NCBI RefSeq assembly: GCF_015477775.1
Contig: NZ_JADLQO010000004.1
Span: 124,001 to 188,000 of the forward strand
From: Nocardia abscessus
GTDB lineage: Bacteria; Actinomycetota; Actinomycetes; Mycobacteriales; Mycobacteriaceae
Reading direction: 5' to 3'
DNA: 64,000 bases
Notes under the pieces: model-generated
The model's database searches: none
Told to the model about the DNA's origin: nothing
What the model saw: only the letters and a program-made list of their open reading frames with translations
Translations under genes and position numbers: made by a program
Shown: positions 27,521 through 36,045 of the stretch, one piece after another
Layout of the letters: each line of letters opens with the position of its first letter
Numbering within the stretch: position 1 is the first letter of the stretch

Positions 27521-29179
27521 ATGTCTCTTTCTCTCCCCGCGCTGGGTGGCACCGCTCGCAAGGCGGGCGATCTGGCCCTCGGCGTGAACGTGATGGTCAA
27601 GCGGCGGCTGTTCAATCCGCTGCGCCCCGACCACGCGGCGCGCTCGGCGTTCAACGTCTTGAAGTTCGGACCGTTCGCCGGTGTCGTCATGCACGCCGCA
27701 CAGACCAGGCCGGAGGCCGCGGCGATCGTCGACGAACGCGGGGAGCTGACCTTCGGTCAGCTCAACGAACAGTCCAACGCCCTGGCCCGCGGCTTGCAGA
27801 GCAAGGGCATCAATCCCGGTGACGTGGTGGCGATCCTGGCGCGCGATCACCGCGGCATGGTGCTGAGCCTGCTGGCCACCGGCAAGCTCGGCGTGCGCGG
27901 GGTGCTGATGAACACCGGGTTCGCCAAGCCGCAGTTCGCCGACGTGGCCGAGCGCGAGCACGTCAAGGCGGTGCTGCACGACAGCGAGTTCATCGACCTG
28001 ATGAGCGCCATCCCCGCCGCGATCCCGCGCATCCTGACCTGGGTGGACGAGAAGGACAACGCCGACCCCGCGATCACGACCATCGACTCGCTGATCACCG
28101 GGCAGTCCGGCGCCGCGCTGCCCGCCCCCGCCAAGCCGGGCGGCATGATCATCCTGACCAGCGGCACCACCGGCACCCCGAAGGGCGCGCCGCGCGACCG
28201 GGTGAGCCCGTTCGCCTCCGCGCAGTTCATCGACCGGGTGCCGCTGCCCAACGGCGGCACCATGATCATGGCGGCGCCGATCTTCCACGGCACCGGCCTG
28301 TCCCAGTTCACCCTCGGTCTCGCGCTGGGCAACCGGGTGATCTTCCAGCAGCGCCGCTTCGATCCCGAGCTGACGCTGGCCAATATCGCGAAGTACCGGG
28401 CTGATTCGCTGGTCGTGGTGCCCACCATGCTGCAACGCATCCTCGACCTCGGCGACGACGTGCTGGCGAAGTACGACGTCAGCAGCATCAAGGTGATCTT
28501 CGCGGCGGGCTCGGCCATCGCGCCGGACGTGGTGACCCGCACGCTGGACCACTTCAACGACAGCCTCTACAACCTCTACGGCTCCACCGAGTGCGCCGTC
28601 ATGACGGTCGCGACCCCCGAGGACCTGCGCAAGGCGCCGACCACGGCGGGCAAGGCGCCGGTCGGCATCCGGATCGTGCTGCTGGACGAGAACCGCAAGC
28701 CGATCACCGAACCGAACGTCACCGGAACCATCTTCGTGGACAACGGCTTCGCCTTCACCGGCTACACCGACGGCCGCACCAAGGAAGTCGTCGACGGCAT
28801 GATGTCCAGCGGCGACGTGGGGCATTTCGACGAAGAAGGCCTGCTCTACATCGACGGTCGCGACGACGACATGATCGTCTCCGGCGGCGAGAACGTCTTC
28901 CCGCTCGAGGTGGAGAACCTCATCGCGGGCCGCGACGACATCTTCGAAGCCGCGGTGGTCGGCGTGGACGACCGCGAGTTCGGCAAGCGGCTGCGCGCGT
29001 TCGTCGTTCCGGGTCCCGATTCCAAGCGCGACCCGCAGGAGATCAAGGACTACGTCAAGGCGAACCTGGCCCGCTACAAGGTCCCGCGCGAGGTCGTCTT
29101 CCTCGACGAGCTGCCCCGCAACGCGACCGGCAAGCTGCTGCGCAAGCCGCTGATCGAGATGGAGGTCGACGCGGGCTGA
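27521..29179 (+). CDS. Fatty-acid--CoA/AMP ligase, second of a tandem pair
   Basis: The 552-residue enzyme is a paralogue of the gene just upstream: TSGTTGTPKGAP, SPFDGW-free ANL core, NLYGSTECAV, GRDDDMIVSGGENVFP and NATGKLLRK are all shared, and blocks such as MNTGFAKPQFA and VKAVLHDSEF are identical. It differs mainly in a longer N-terminus (about 1-45) and in the substrate-pocket region around residues 225-300. GGAAGG lies upstream of ATG 27521. The pair probably arose by duplication and may have split substrate ranges. Confidence 0.85.
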   Translation: MSLSLPALGGTARKAGDLALGVNVMVKRRLFNPLRPDHAARSAFNVLKFGPFAGVVMHAAQTRPEAAAIVDERGELTFGQLNEQSNALARGLQSKGINPGDVVAILARDHRGMVLSLLATGKLGVRGVLMNTGFAKPQFADVAEREHVKAVLHDSEFIDLMSAIPAAIPRILTWVDEKDNADPAITTIDSLITGQSGAALPAPAKPGGMIILTSGTTGTPKGAPRDRVSPFASAQFIDRVPLPNGGTMIMAAPIFHGTGLSQFTLGLALGNRVIFQQRRFDPELTLANIAKYRADSLVVVPTMLQRILDLGDDVLAKYDVSSIKVIFAAGSAIAPDVVTRTLDHFNDSLYNLYGSTECAVMTVATPEDLRKAPTTAGKAPVGIRIVLLDENRKPITEPNVTGTIFVDNGFAFTGYTDGRTKEVVDGMMSSGDVGHFDEEGLLYIDGRDDDMIVSGGENVFPLEVENLIAGRDDIFEAAVVGVDDREFGKRLRAFVVPGPDSKRDPQEIKDYVKANLARYKVPREVVFLDELPRNATGKLLRKPLIEMEVDAG

Positions 29180-29201
29180 CCGGCGCGCGTCCGGGTCTGC
29201 C

Positions 29202-29221
29202 GGGCGGCGCGCTCGCCGCCC
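29202..29221 (+). terminator. Possible hairpin after the acyl-CoA synthetase genes
   Basis: GGGCGGCG (29202-29209) pairs with CGCCGCCC (29214-29221) across a 4-nt loop, 22 nt past the stop. It is GC-only and has no T run, so the role is uncertain. Confidence 0.35.
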
Positions 29222-29326
29222 GCCCGCCGGACCGACGTACTTCCACTTGGAAACTGCACGTCGCTGGGCTGCTCGGCGCCGGCCGATGCGGTCGATCGCG
29301 TGCAATCGGTCGGCTATCATCAGCGG

Positions 29327-29890
29327 GTGAGTTACGAGTTCGACCGGTCTGCCGCGGGACTTCGCGGCGCCGTCGCGCGGGTGCGCGGTGGTTCGGCCGG
29401 TGCGATCTCGGGGGCCATTTCCGTCGCGGCGCACGGCTGGGCTTCCAGCGGCATACTGCCGGACACCACCGCACTGGCGCTGCTGGCCGCCGCGTCCGCC
29501 GTGATCGGCGCGTTGGTGGCGGGTTTGGCCCCGCTGCGCGATACGTCGGCCGGGCTGGTCGCGACTCTCGTCGCCGGACAGCTGCTCGGTCACTTCACCA
29601 TGGGAATCAGCTCGGGCCACCTGCATCACGGTGACGCCCAGCTGACTCCGGCCATGCTCACGGCGCACCTGTGCGCGGCGGTCGCGGCGGCCATCGTGAT
29701 CCGGGGCGCGGAAGCTGCCTACCGGATCGGGACCGCGGTGCTGCGCCGCGTATTTCCGCTGCGGCATATTCCGCCCGTCGTCGCGGACCGCGCTCCTTTG
29801 CGTACGGTCCATCGCGACCGGGTCGTCCTGCGTGTGTTCGCCATCGAGGCGCTGCGCACACGAGCCCCGCCGCTCGCGGTCTTTCGCTGA
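29327..29890 (+). CDS. Integral membrane protein, unknown
   Basis: The 187-residue protein has about four hydrophobic segments (about 28-45, 48-68, 75-95, 112-135) and a histidine cluster GHLHHGD between two of them, then a basic cytoplasmic tail. A TATCAT box (29315-29320) lies 6 nt before GTG 29327 without a ribosome-binding site, so it is probably leaderless. It is upstream of a PepSY membrane protein whose linker is also His-rich, which suggests a shared role in metal handling. I do not recognise the family. Confidence 0.6.
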   Translation: MSYEFDRSAAGLRGAVARVRGGSAGAISGAISVAAHGWASSGILPDTTALALLAAASAVIGALVAGLAPLRDTSAGLVATLVAGQLLGHFTMGISSGHLHHGDAQLTPAMLTAHLCAAVAAAIVIRGAEAAYRIGTAVLRRVFPLRHIPPVVADRAPLRTVHRDRVVLRVFAIEALRTRAPPLAVFR

Positions 29891-30216
29891 TTTCTTCCTA
29901 TACCCGGCGCACGGAGCACGTGGCGTGAGTGTTGCTCATGGCCACGGCATTTCACCGTGCGGCACAGCGTCGCCCCGCACCTTCGTGCCCACGCCTGAGC
30001 GTGCCGACGCGACGCCGTAGTCCGGGTCGCAAACCATCCTTCCGCGCACCGCGGCGAGACACGCATCCTCGCGTGTGTTCGCCACGGCCTGCGGGCTGTC
30101 GCCGAACGACGTTCCGTGGCATCCCGTCCGCGCGGTATGTGTCGGCGCCGTCATGGGCGAACGCGGACACCGGGACAACGGTTTGCGCCCAGCCGGGTTC
30201 CGCCGTCAGAAACGAA
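29891..30216. other. Intergenic region, no convincing gene
   Basis: 326 bp. The sequence GCGTGTGTTCGCCA occurs in the end of the upstream gene and again near 30073, a short dispersed repeat. Frames on the minus strand have no ribosome-binding site or motif. No terminator hairpin with a T run is visible. Confidence 0.35.
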
Positions 30217-31689
30217 ATGACCGTGAGTACAACAGAAACAATCACTTCCGACGCCGACTTACCGGAGCCGTCGGACTCCCCCGGCGCACGCCGGACCACC
30301 GCGCGCAACAGCCTGTACGCGCTGGCCATGCGATTGCACTTCTACGCGGGAGTGTTCGTCGGGCCGTTCGTCCTCATCGCCGCCGTCACCGGCGCGCTCT
30401 ACGCGATCTCGCCGACGCTGGAGTCGATCGCGTCGCGCGATCTGCTGACGGTCACGCAGACCGGAACTCCGAAGCCGCTGGCGGAGCAGGTCGGCGCGGC
30501 CGTCGCCACCCGGCCGGATCTCCACCTGGTCGCCGTCGCCCCGGCCGCGGGCGCCGAAGACACCACCCGTGTGCTGTTCAGCGACCCGTCGCTGGGCGAA
30601 TCCGAGCGGCGGGCAGTGTTCGTGAACCCGTATACCGCGCAGCCGGTGGGCGATTCCGTCGTCTACGGCAGCTCGGGTGCGTTGCCGATGCGCACCTGGA
30701 TCGATCGGTTGCACCGGGACCTGCACCTGGGCGAGCCGGGCAGGCTCTACAGCGAGCTGGCCGCGTCCTGGCTGTGGATCGTCGCGCTGGCCGGTCTGGT
30801 CATCTGGGTACGCCGGGTACGCAGCCGACGGGCCCGCAACGGTTGGGGCTGGCTGTTCGCGGCCGATCGGTCGCAGCGCGCGCGAGGCCGCACTCTGAAT
30901 TGGCACGGTTCGGTCGGCATGTGGGTGCTTCCCCTGGTGCTGCTGCTGTCGGCGACCGGTATGACCTGGTCGACCTACGCGGGTGAGAACATCACCGAAC
31001 TGCGCGAGAAATTGAGCTGGACCACTCCGGCGGTCAGCACCGCACTGCCGGGAGCCACTGCGCTCGACCATGATTCGGGCTCCGACCACCATGGCGGCGG
31101 CCACGCCGAGCACGCGCCGGCCGACCCGGCCGAGCGGATCGCCCAGCTCGATCGGGTGTATGCCACCGCACGCGCCGAAGGCCTCACCCAGGCCACGGAG
31201 ATCGCCGTCCCGGCCGCGCCGGGCAAGGCGTTCGCGGTGAAAGAACGCCGGATGCCGGGCACCTACACCGTCGACGCGGTCGCCGTCGACGGTGCCGGCG
31301 GCGCCGTCACCGATCGTCTGGCGTACGCGGACTGGCCGCTGATGGCCAAGCTCACCAACTGGGGCATCCAGTTCCACATGGGCCTGATGTTCGGGCTGCT
31401 CAATCAGTTGTTGCTGCTCGCGGCGATGATCGGACTGATCACCGTGGTCGTGCGCGGCTACCTGATGTGGTGGCGCAGGCGGCCGACCCGGGATGCGGGC
31501 CGGTTCGCCCTTGGCCGCGCTCCGCGGCGCGGCGCCCTGCGCAAGACCTCGCTGTGGCTGGTCGTACCGCTGGCGGCCGTCGCGCTGGTGGTCGGCTGGT
31601 TCGTCCCGCTGGTCGGGGTGAGCCTGCTCGTCTTCCTCGCGATCGACGTGCTGATCGGCCTCGCCGGACGGATGCGCGCCACCGCTTAA
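30217..31689 (+). CDS. PepSY-associated TM helix protein, possible metal/siderophore reductase
   Basis: The 490-residue protein has the PepSY_TM layout: helix 1 (about 40-60, MRLHFYAGVFVGPFVLIAAVTGALYAIS), a periplasmic PepSY part, helix 2 (about 185-200), helix 3 (about 230-250), a large outer region with a His/Asp-rich segment (DHDSGSDHHGGGHAEH), and two or three C-terminal helices. Histidines at the membrane edge (RLHFYAG, NWHGSVGMW, QFHMGL) resemble haem ligands in related iron-uptake reductases. ATG 30217 begins MTVSTTET. Substrate is inferred to be a metal complex but is not shown. Confidence 0.75.
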   Translation: MTVSTTETITSDADLPEPSDSPGARRTTARNSLYALAMRLHFYAGVFVGPFVLIAAVTGALYAISPTLESIASRDLLTVTQTGTPKPLAEQVGAAVATRPDLHLVAVAPAAGAEDTTRVLFSDPSLGESERRAVFVNPYTAQPVGDSVVYGSSGALPMRTWIDRLHRDLHLGEPGRLYSELAASWLWIVALAGLVIWVRRVRSRRARNGWGWLFAADRSQRARGRTLNWHGSVGMWVLPLVLLLSATGMTWSTYAGENITELREKLSWTTPAVSTALPGATALDHDSGSDHHGGGHAEHAPADPAERIAQLDRVYATARAEGLTQATEIAVPAAPGKAFAVKERRMPGTYTVDAVAVDGAGGAVTDRLAYADWPLMAKLTNWGIQFHMGLMFGLLNQLLLLAAMIGLITVVVRGYLMWWRRRPTRDAGRFALGRAPRRGALRKTSLWLVVPLAAVALVVGWFVPLVGVSLLVFLAIDVLIGLAGRMRATA

Positions 31690-31786
31690 CCACATACCGC
31701 GGGCTCGAGCCCGTTACTCACACGACCTACCGAACGTCATTGGTATGGCCGTCGCTTCGCCATGCCTTCGAAACCGAGGATTTCCC

Positions 31787-32560
31787 ATGCAGATCACGAA
31801 ACTAGCCCTGGCCGCCGCGTTCACCACGGCAGCGGTGAGCATCGCCGCGGGCACGAGTTCCGCCGCTCCCGAGGGCGCTGCGGTGGACAGCACGTCCGTC
31901 GAGACCACGTCTACCGAGACCCCGTCTACCGAGACCGCTACCACCGAGGCTGTCGGCTTCACGGCCCACGCCACCGAGACCGCCAGCATCATCACCACCG
32001 ATTCCGGCTCGCTGGTGGTCGAGGACCAGGTGCTGAAGGTTAAGGCCGCCGACGGCACCGTCGTCGCGGGCGCGCCGTTGACCTTCCGGGTCGACGAGTT
32101 CGAATTCCCCATCGTCGCGGAGATCTCCGAGCGCACCGCGACGCTGACCCCGCAGTTCGACATGGCGCACGCGGCCTACAAGCCGGTCGCCCTGCCGTTC
32201 GAGGACAAGGCGCCGTGGAAGACCGAGTACGACCGTGAACAGGCCGCCTGGTCGCGCATGACCAGCACCATCTCCATGGGCGCCACCATCGGCACCCTGG
32301 TCGGCGGCATCGGCGGCGCCTCGGTCGGCTGCATCCTCGGTGGCATCGCCGGGGCGACCGTCGCCGCCGCCACCATCGTCGGCATGTTCGGCCCGTTCAT
32401 CCCGGCCGCCGCCGTCGGCTGCCTCGGCGGCATCGTCGCCGTCGGCGCCCTCGGCACGGTCGCGGGCCAGATCCTCGTGACGGCCCCGGTCGCCATCGGC
32501 GCGGCGATCATGTACATCTCCACGATCAACGCGCCAATGCCCGGCAAACCCCTCAACTAA
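31787..32560 (+). CDS. Secreted protein with Ser/Thr/Glu-rich start and glycine-zipper end
   Basis: The 257-residue protein has a Sec signal (about 1-26, ending SSA). It continues with a low-complexity stretch of S/T/E/V repeats (STETPSTETATTEA), a folded polar domain (about 55-140), and a hydrophobic glycine/alanine-rich region (about 160-245) of GxxxG repeats (GATIGTLVGGIGGASVG). The glycine-zipper part looks able to insert into or pack on membranes. GAGGA lies 7 nt before ATG 31787. The function is unknown. Confidence 0.65.
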   Translation: MQITKLALAAAFTTAAVSIAAGTSSAAPEGAAVDSTSVETTSTETPSTETATTEAVGFTAHATETASIITTDSGSLVVEDQVLKVKAADGTVVAGAPLTFRVDEFEFPIVAEISERTATLTPQFDMAHAAYKPVALPFEDKAPWKTEYDREQAAWSRMTSTISMGATIGTLVGGIGGASVGCILGGIAGATVAAATIVGMFGPFIPAAAVGCLGGIVAVGALGTVAGQILVTAPVAIGAAIMYISTINAPMPGKPLN

Positions 32561-32569
32561 CTCCTGTCG

Positions 32570-32630
32570 GGCGAGTGGCACATCACCGAGAGGTCTACTC
32601 GCGGTTCGCCGCAGTGATGTGCCACTCGCC
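32570..32630. terminator. Long hairpin between convergent genes
   Basis: A perfect 17-bp inverted repeat (32570-32586 with 32614-32630) encloses a 27-nt loop between the secreted-protein gene and arsC, which converge here. It can serve both. Confidence 0.7.
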
Positions 32631-32647
32631 GGGTGGTGCGGGAGGTG

Positions 32648-33061
32648 TTAGATGTCGGTTTCTATGGCGAGGTCGGTGAGCAGGGTGCGGACGTGTTGTT
32701 CGATCTGGTCGCGGACGGTGCGCACTGTGTCCGCGTCTTGTCCGGCGGGGTCGTCGAGTTTCCAGTCGAGGTAGCGTTTTCCGGGGTAGTAGGGGCAGGC
32801 GTCGCCGCAGCCCATGGTGATGACGACGTCGGACGCTTCGACGGCCTCTGGGGTGAGGATCTTCGGTCTCTGGTCGGTGATGTCGATGCCGATCTCGTGC
32901 ATGACGTCGGCGACGACGGGGTTGATCCGGTCGGCGGGGGCCGAGCCTGCCGAGCGGACTTCGACTCGGTCGTGCGCGAGGTGAGTGAGCAAGGCGGCGG
33001 CCATCTGGGAACGTCCGGCGTTATGGACGCACACGAACAGCACACTGGGTTTGGAAGGCAT
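32648..33061 (-). CDS. arsC: Arsenate reductase, low-molecular-weight phosphatase type
   Basis: The 137-residue protein has the catalytic loop CVHNAGRSQ (Cys-x5-Arg), a second redox Cys pair in MGCGDACPYYPG and the acid DDP near the C-terminus (LDDPAG). It reduces arsenate to arsenite for export, using thioredoxin or mycothiol as reductant. It is the last gene of the minus-strand run arsR - aquaporin - arsC with a 16-nt gap to the aquaporin gene. Confidence 0.92.
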   Translation of the reverse strand: MPSKPSVLFVCVHNAGRSQMAAALLTHLAHDRVEVRSAGSAPADRINPVVADVMHEIGIDITDQRPKILTPEAVEASDVVITMGCGDACPYYPGKRYLDWKLDDPAGQDADTVRTVRDQIEQHVRTLLTDLAIETDI

Positions 33062-33077
33062 TGCGGCACAGGGCCTT

Positions 33078-33809
33078 TCAGTCGGTGTCGGCGGAGTCGC
33101 GGGGGATGACGGCGTTGTCGGCGGCGACCGCCGTGGTGGCCGGGTAGAGGACAGTGATGAGCGCCAGGCCCACGAGCCCGCCGACGATCTGGGCCGCGAT
33201 GTATGCGGGCGTTGAGGTGGGGGCGATTCCGGCGAAAGTGTCGGAGAAGACGCGGCCGACGGTGACGGCGGGGTTGGCGAAAGAGGTGGAGCTGGTGAAC
33301 CAGTAGGCCGCTCCGATGTAGGCGGCGACCGCCGCTGCCGAGAGTGCGGCGCGTCCGGATCGTGCGAGGGCGAAGACGACCGCGACGAGTCCGGCGGTGG
33401 CGACGACTTCCGCGACGAGGTGTCCGCTGGTGATGCGGTGATGCGTCGAGATCTGCCATGCGGGGTGATCGAACATGACGTTCGCCAGGACCGCCCCCGC
33501 GCTGCCGCCCGCGGTCTGGGCCGCGATGTACCCGGCAAGGTCTCTGCCGCGCAGGCCGGTGCGGTGGCGTCGCCCCAGGAGCCAGTCCGCGGCGGAGACG
33601 ACCGGGTTGAAGTGGGCGCCGGAGATCGGCCCGAAAACCAGGATCAGCACCGCGAGTCCGAGCACGGTCGCGGTGGAGTTCTCCAGCAATTGCACGCCGG
33701 TGTCGTTCGGCGACAGTTGCTCGGCGGCGATGCCGGAACCGACCACCACGGTGACCAGGAGCGCGGTGCCGAGGAATTCGGCGAGCAGCCGCCGCGTCAG
33801 GTCGGTCAT
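33078..33809 (-). CDS. Aquaporin-family channel, probable arsenite channel
   Basis: The 243-residue protein has six membrane helices and two half-helices carrying FNPVVS (about residue 68) and ANPAVT (about 186), the paired NPA-type motifs of the MIP family, the first changed to NPV. In arsenic operons such channels (AqpS-like) let arsenite leave the cell after ArsC has produced it. There is no ArsB or Acr3 pump in this window, so this channel may be the exit route. Its ATG overlaps the arsR stop (ATGA). Confidence 0.85.
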   Translation of the reverse strand: MTDLTRRLLAEFLGTALLVTVVVGSGIAAEQLSPNDTGVQLLENSTATVLGLAVLILVFGPISGAHFNPVVSAADWLLGRRHRTGLRGRDLAGYIAAQTAGGSAGAVLANVMFDHPAWQISTHHRITSGHLVAEVVATAGLVAVVFALARSGRAALSAAAVAAYIGAAYWFTSSTSFANPAVTVGRVFSDTFAGIAPTSTPAYIAAQIVGGLVGLALITVLYPATTAVAADNAVIPRDSADTD

Positions 33810-34183
33810 CGCGCCAGCGCCTCGGGGGCGGCGATGTCCAGCAGGCGGGACAATTGCCGTAGCGCGGCGGGCTCGATGCGGTAGTACACCCACGACCCGC
33901 GCCGCTCACTGCTGAGCAATCCGGCTTCCCGCAGCACTTTCAAGTGGTGGGAGATGGTGGGCTGACTCACGTCGAACCCGGCGGACAGGTCGCAGACGCA
34001 GGCTTCTCGTCCGGCATGACTGGCCACGATGGACAGCAGCCGCAATCGCACGGGGTCCGAGAGGGCCTTGAAGACGCCGGCCAGTTCCATGGCGGCATCG
34101 GTGGTCAGCGGTTGGCGGACCAAGGGCGTGACCTCACACGATGGTGAGGTCACGCCGATCAGCGGTAATTCCGGTTTCGACAC
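33806..34183 (-). CDS. arsR: ArsR-family arsenite-responsive repressor
   Basis: The 125-residue protein has the winged helix FKALSDPVRLRLLSIVASHAG, the metalloid-binding CVCDLS in helix alpha-3, the recognition helix SQPTISHHLKVLREAG and the wing RRGSWVYYRI. It closely resembles mycobacterial Rv2642, which lies next to cadI and arsC. Arsenite binding to CVC releases DNA. GTG 34183 is adjacent to an operator-like inverted repeat, fitting autoregulation. It leads the aquaporin-arsC operon. Confidence 0.9.
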   Translation of the reverse strand: MSKPELPLIGVTSPSCEVTPLVRQPLTTDAAMELAGVFKALSDPVRLRLLSIVASHAGREACVCDLSAGFDVSQPTISHHLKVLREAGLLSSERRGSWVYYRIEPAALRQLSRLLDIAAPEALAR

Positions 34184-34185
34184 GC

Positions 34186-34207
34186 ATCGATATTGATAGG
34201 TATCGAA
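34186..34207. promoter_or_regulatory. Candidate ArsR operator upstream of arsR
   Basis: ATCGATA (34186-34192) and TATCGAA (34201-34207) form an inverted repeat with one mismatch and 8 bp between the arms. It lies immediately upstream of the arsR start in an A/T-rich island. Confidence 0.6.
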
Positions 34208-34254
34208 TCCATGGGCAAGCGAACACCTGGTGAACTCGCTGCCGCGGTGGTGGG

Positions 34255-34785
34255 TCAGTTGCAGCAAGTCGCCCCGGAGGCGACTGCTTCCTTCTTCGCC
34301 GCGGCGCCGCAGCAAGCGCCTTCGGCGTCGGCCTCCTCGGCGGTGCCGCAGCAGGCCTGGACGGCCTCGGCGTCGGAGGGCGCAGCCGCGCCGCCGATTT
34401 CGGGTGCGACGCCGAAAGTGTCACTGTCGGCCAGGACGGTGTAGACCTCCCAGCGTTCGGCGTCCGGTGCCGTGACCCAGACCTTGTCCTGCGTGGCGAA
34501 GCAACAGGTCGTGGCGATCTGCTCCTCGGTGAACAGTCCCGCCGCGGACAGGCGGGCGATCTCGCCGTGCACCTGGTCGGAGGTCTCGACCTCGACGCCG
34601 AGGTGGTTGACGCTGCCGCCGTGGCCCGGGTTCTCGATGAGCACGAGTTTCACGGGCGGCTCGGCGATGGCGAAGTTGGCGTAGCCGGGTTTGCGCTTGG
34701 CGGGCTCGGCGTTGAACAGGGTCGAATAGAACCGCACGGCCTGGTCGATGTCGTCGACGTTGAGGGCGAGCTGGATGCGGGACAT
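34255..34785 (-). CDS. arsI: ArsI/CadI-type dioxygenase (C-As lyase family)
   Basis: The 176-residue protein is a vicinal-oxygen-chelate protein: RIQLALNVDDIDQAVRFYSTLF, NHLGVEV with the metal His, and TCCFATQDKVWVTAPD with the vicinal Cys pair used by ArsI to bind trivalent organoarsenicals. The C-terminal tail has three more CC pairs (ACCG, ACCG, TCCN). It matches mycobacterial CadI, induced by cadmium and arsenic. ArsI demethylates trivalent methylarsenicals. TGGAGG precedes ATG 34785. It is divergent from the second arsR. Confidence 0.85.
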   Translation of the reverse strand: MSRIQLALNVDDIDQAVRFYSTLFNAEPAKRKPGYANFAIAEPPVKLVLIENPGHGGSVNHLGVEVETSDQVHGEIARLSAAGLFTEEQIATTCCFATQDKVWVTAPDAERWEVYTVLADSDTFGVAPEIGGAAAPSDAEAVQACCGTAEEADAEGACCGAAAKKEAVASGATCCN

Positions 34786-34802
34786 GACTACCTCCACTTG
34801 TG

Positions 34803-34860
34803 TGACATATATCGAAGAACTGGTTCGATGCCGAGTCTGCCACCTTTTCGACATATGTCA
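34803..34860. promoter_or_regulatory. Inverted-repeat operator between arsI and the second arsR
   Basis: TGACATATATCGAA (34803-34816) and TTCGACATATGTCA (34847-34860) match in 13 of 14 positions as an inverted pair. The second also contains the perfect palindrome GACATATGTC. The sites flank the shared divergent promoter region. Confidence 0.75.
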
Positions 34861-34883
34861 ATCCCGCGGGTAGTGTCGATCGC

Positions 34884-35243
34884 ATGCCCAAGACGCTGCC
34901 CGTGATCGATATGTCCGCTCCCGTGTGCTGCCCGCCGGTCGCGGCCGGGCCGGTCGGCGACGACGCCGCGCTGGAAGTGGCGCTGCGGTTGAAGGCGATC
35001 GCCGACCCGGTGCGGGTGAAGCTGCTGTCACTGCTGTTGGCCAGCGCTCCCGGCGAGGAGAACGGCGGCGACCTCGCCGCGGCGGTGGGACTGTCGGAAT
35101 CGACGGTCAGTCATCATCTCGGCCAGCTGCGCAAAGCGGGACTGGTCGAGTCCGAACGTCGTGGCATGAACACCTTTCACCGCGCACGCCGCGATGCCCT
35201 GGCCGCGTTGTGCGTAGTGCTCGACCCCAACTGCTGCCGCTGA
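34884..35243 (+). CDS. ArsR-family metal-sensing regulator, second copy
   Basis: The 119-residue protein has the winged helix (about 30-100: LKAIADPVRVKLLSLLLA, SESTVSHHLGQLRKAGLVESERRG). Unlike the first ArsR it lacks CVC in alpha-3 but has cysteine pairs at both ends (VCCPP at 14-15 and NCCR at the C-terminus), a different metal site as in other actinobacterial ArsR sensors. A TAGTGT box (34871-34876) lies 7 nt before ATG 34884, so it may be leaderless. It probably controls itself and arsI through the inverted repeats upstream. Confidence 0.85.
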   Translation: MPKTLPVIDMSAPVCCPPVAAGPVGDDAALEVALRLKAIADPVRVKLLSLLLASAPGEENGGDLAAAVGLSESTVSHHLGQLRKAGLVESERRGMNTFHRARRDALAALCVVLDPNCCR

Positions 35244-35306
35244 ACAACCGGGCCTCGACCGCACCAGGCGCCCCCAGAGGGTGTCACCGTGGCCGGAAAC
35301 GGCGCC

Positions 35307-35340
35307 ACTCCTCGCACATGTTGCGGCATGTGCGAGGAGT
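35307..35340. terminator. Hairpin between convergent genes
   Basis: A perfect 14-bp inverted repeat (35307-35320 with 35327-35340, 6-nt loop) lies between arsR and the convergent hypothetical gene. It has no T run. Confidence 0.7.
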
Positions 35341-35370
35341 AACTCGATTGCTCGATTTCGTACAGGACGC

Positions 35371-36045
35371 CTACTTCGGGAGTGCGGTGATGCATTCGTA
35401 CATGTGGCCGTCGAAGGAATACATGGGAGCCACGCTCCAGAGCATCCGGGTGGCGTCGAGGCTGGGGGTGTACATTTCGCCGCCGTCGGTGTTGTAGTAG
35501 CCGAACGAGGTCCCGGGGAAATTCTTGCCCGACGAGTTCAGCGAACTGGACATCGCCGCTACGAACGCGGAGAACCGCGCCGAGTCACTGGATTCACGGT
35601 CGGCCAGCGCGGCGGCGCTCTGCGCCCACCCGTCGTATTGCTCCCTCAGCGAGCCGGAAGGCGCCGGTGTTCCGGATGGGAACGCGATCGCCTCGTAGAC
35701 GCGGGGCCGGTCGCTGAACCCCGACATCGTCCAATAGATCGAGGACGCGTCGCCGCGATCGGCGCTGTTGTCATCCGACACGTGGCAGATGCCGTACATG
35801 TGGACGTCCAGATTCAAGCCGAGGCGGCTCAACCAGCCGGGAAGCGCGCCCTCGAAGTGGCTGAGGCAGGTCTGGTCCTCACCCCCGTTCTCCTCTGCCT
35901 CGGTGGCAGCCATCATGCAGGCGAGGCGATAGGCGTCGTAGGCGTCGTCCCGGCCTCCGTTCGTGGCCGGTATGCGCTTCTTCAGCGCCTCGGGATTGCG
36001 CATCTCGCTGCGGCTGGGCCTTTCGAAGATCTCGACTCGCTTCAT
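35371..36045 (-). CDS. Hypothetical protein, 224 aa
   Basis: The protein starts at ATG 36045 with AAGGAGG 8 nt upstream, a strong signal. It has a polar N-terminus (RVEIFERPSRSEM), a helical part (NGGRDDAYDAYRLACMMAATEAEEN) and a C-terminal half with aromatic and glycine/serine residues (GTSFGYYNTDGGEMYTP, MYSFDGHMYECI). There is no signal peptide or membrane helix. Base composition is less GC-rich than neighbouring core genes. I do not recognise it, and it may be lineage-specific. Confidence 0.6.
   Translation of the reverse strand: MKRVEIFERPSRSEMRNPEALKKRIPATNGGRDDAYDAYRLACMMAATEAEENGGEDQTCLSHFEGALPGWLSRLGLNLDVHMYGICHVSDDNSADRGDASSIYWTMSGFSDRPRVYEAIAFPSGTPAPSGSLREQYDGWAQSAAALADRESSDSARFSAFVAAMSSSLNSSGKNFPGTSFGYYNTDGGEMYTPSLDATRMLWSVAPMYSFDGHMYECITALPK

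Noticed and set aside
29936..30178. 80-residue minus-strand frame between the membrane protein and PepSY genes
   Set aside because: There is no ribosome-binding site, no motif, and the composition is typical of high-GC shadow frames.
31700..31713. Perfect 14-bp palindrome CGGGCTCGAGCCCG after the PepSY gene
   Set aside because: It has no loop and no T run, so it is a poor terminator, and there is no adjacent regulator to suggest an operator.
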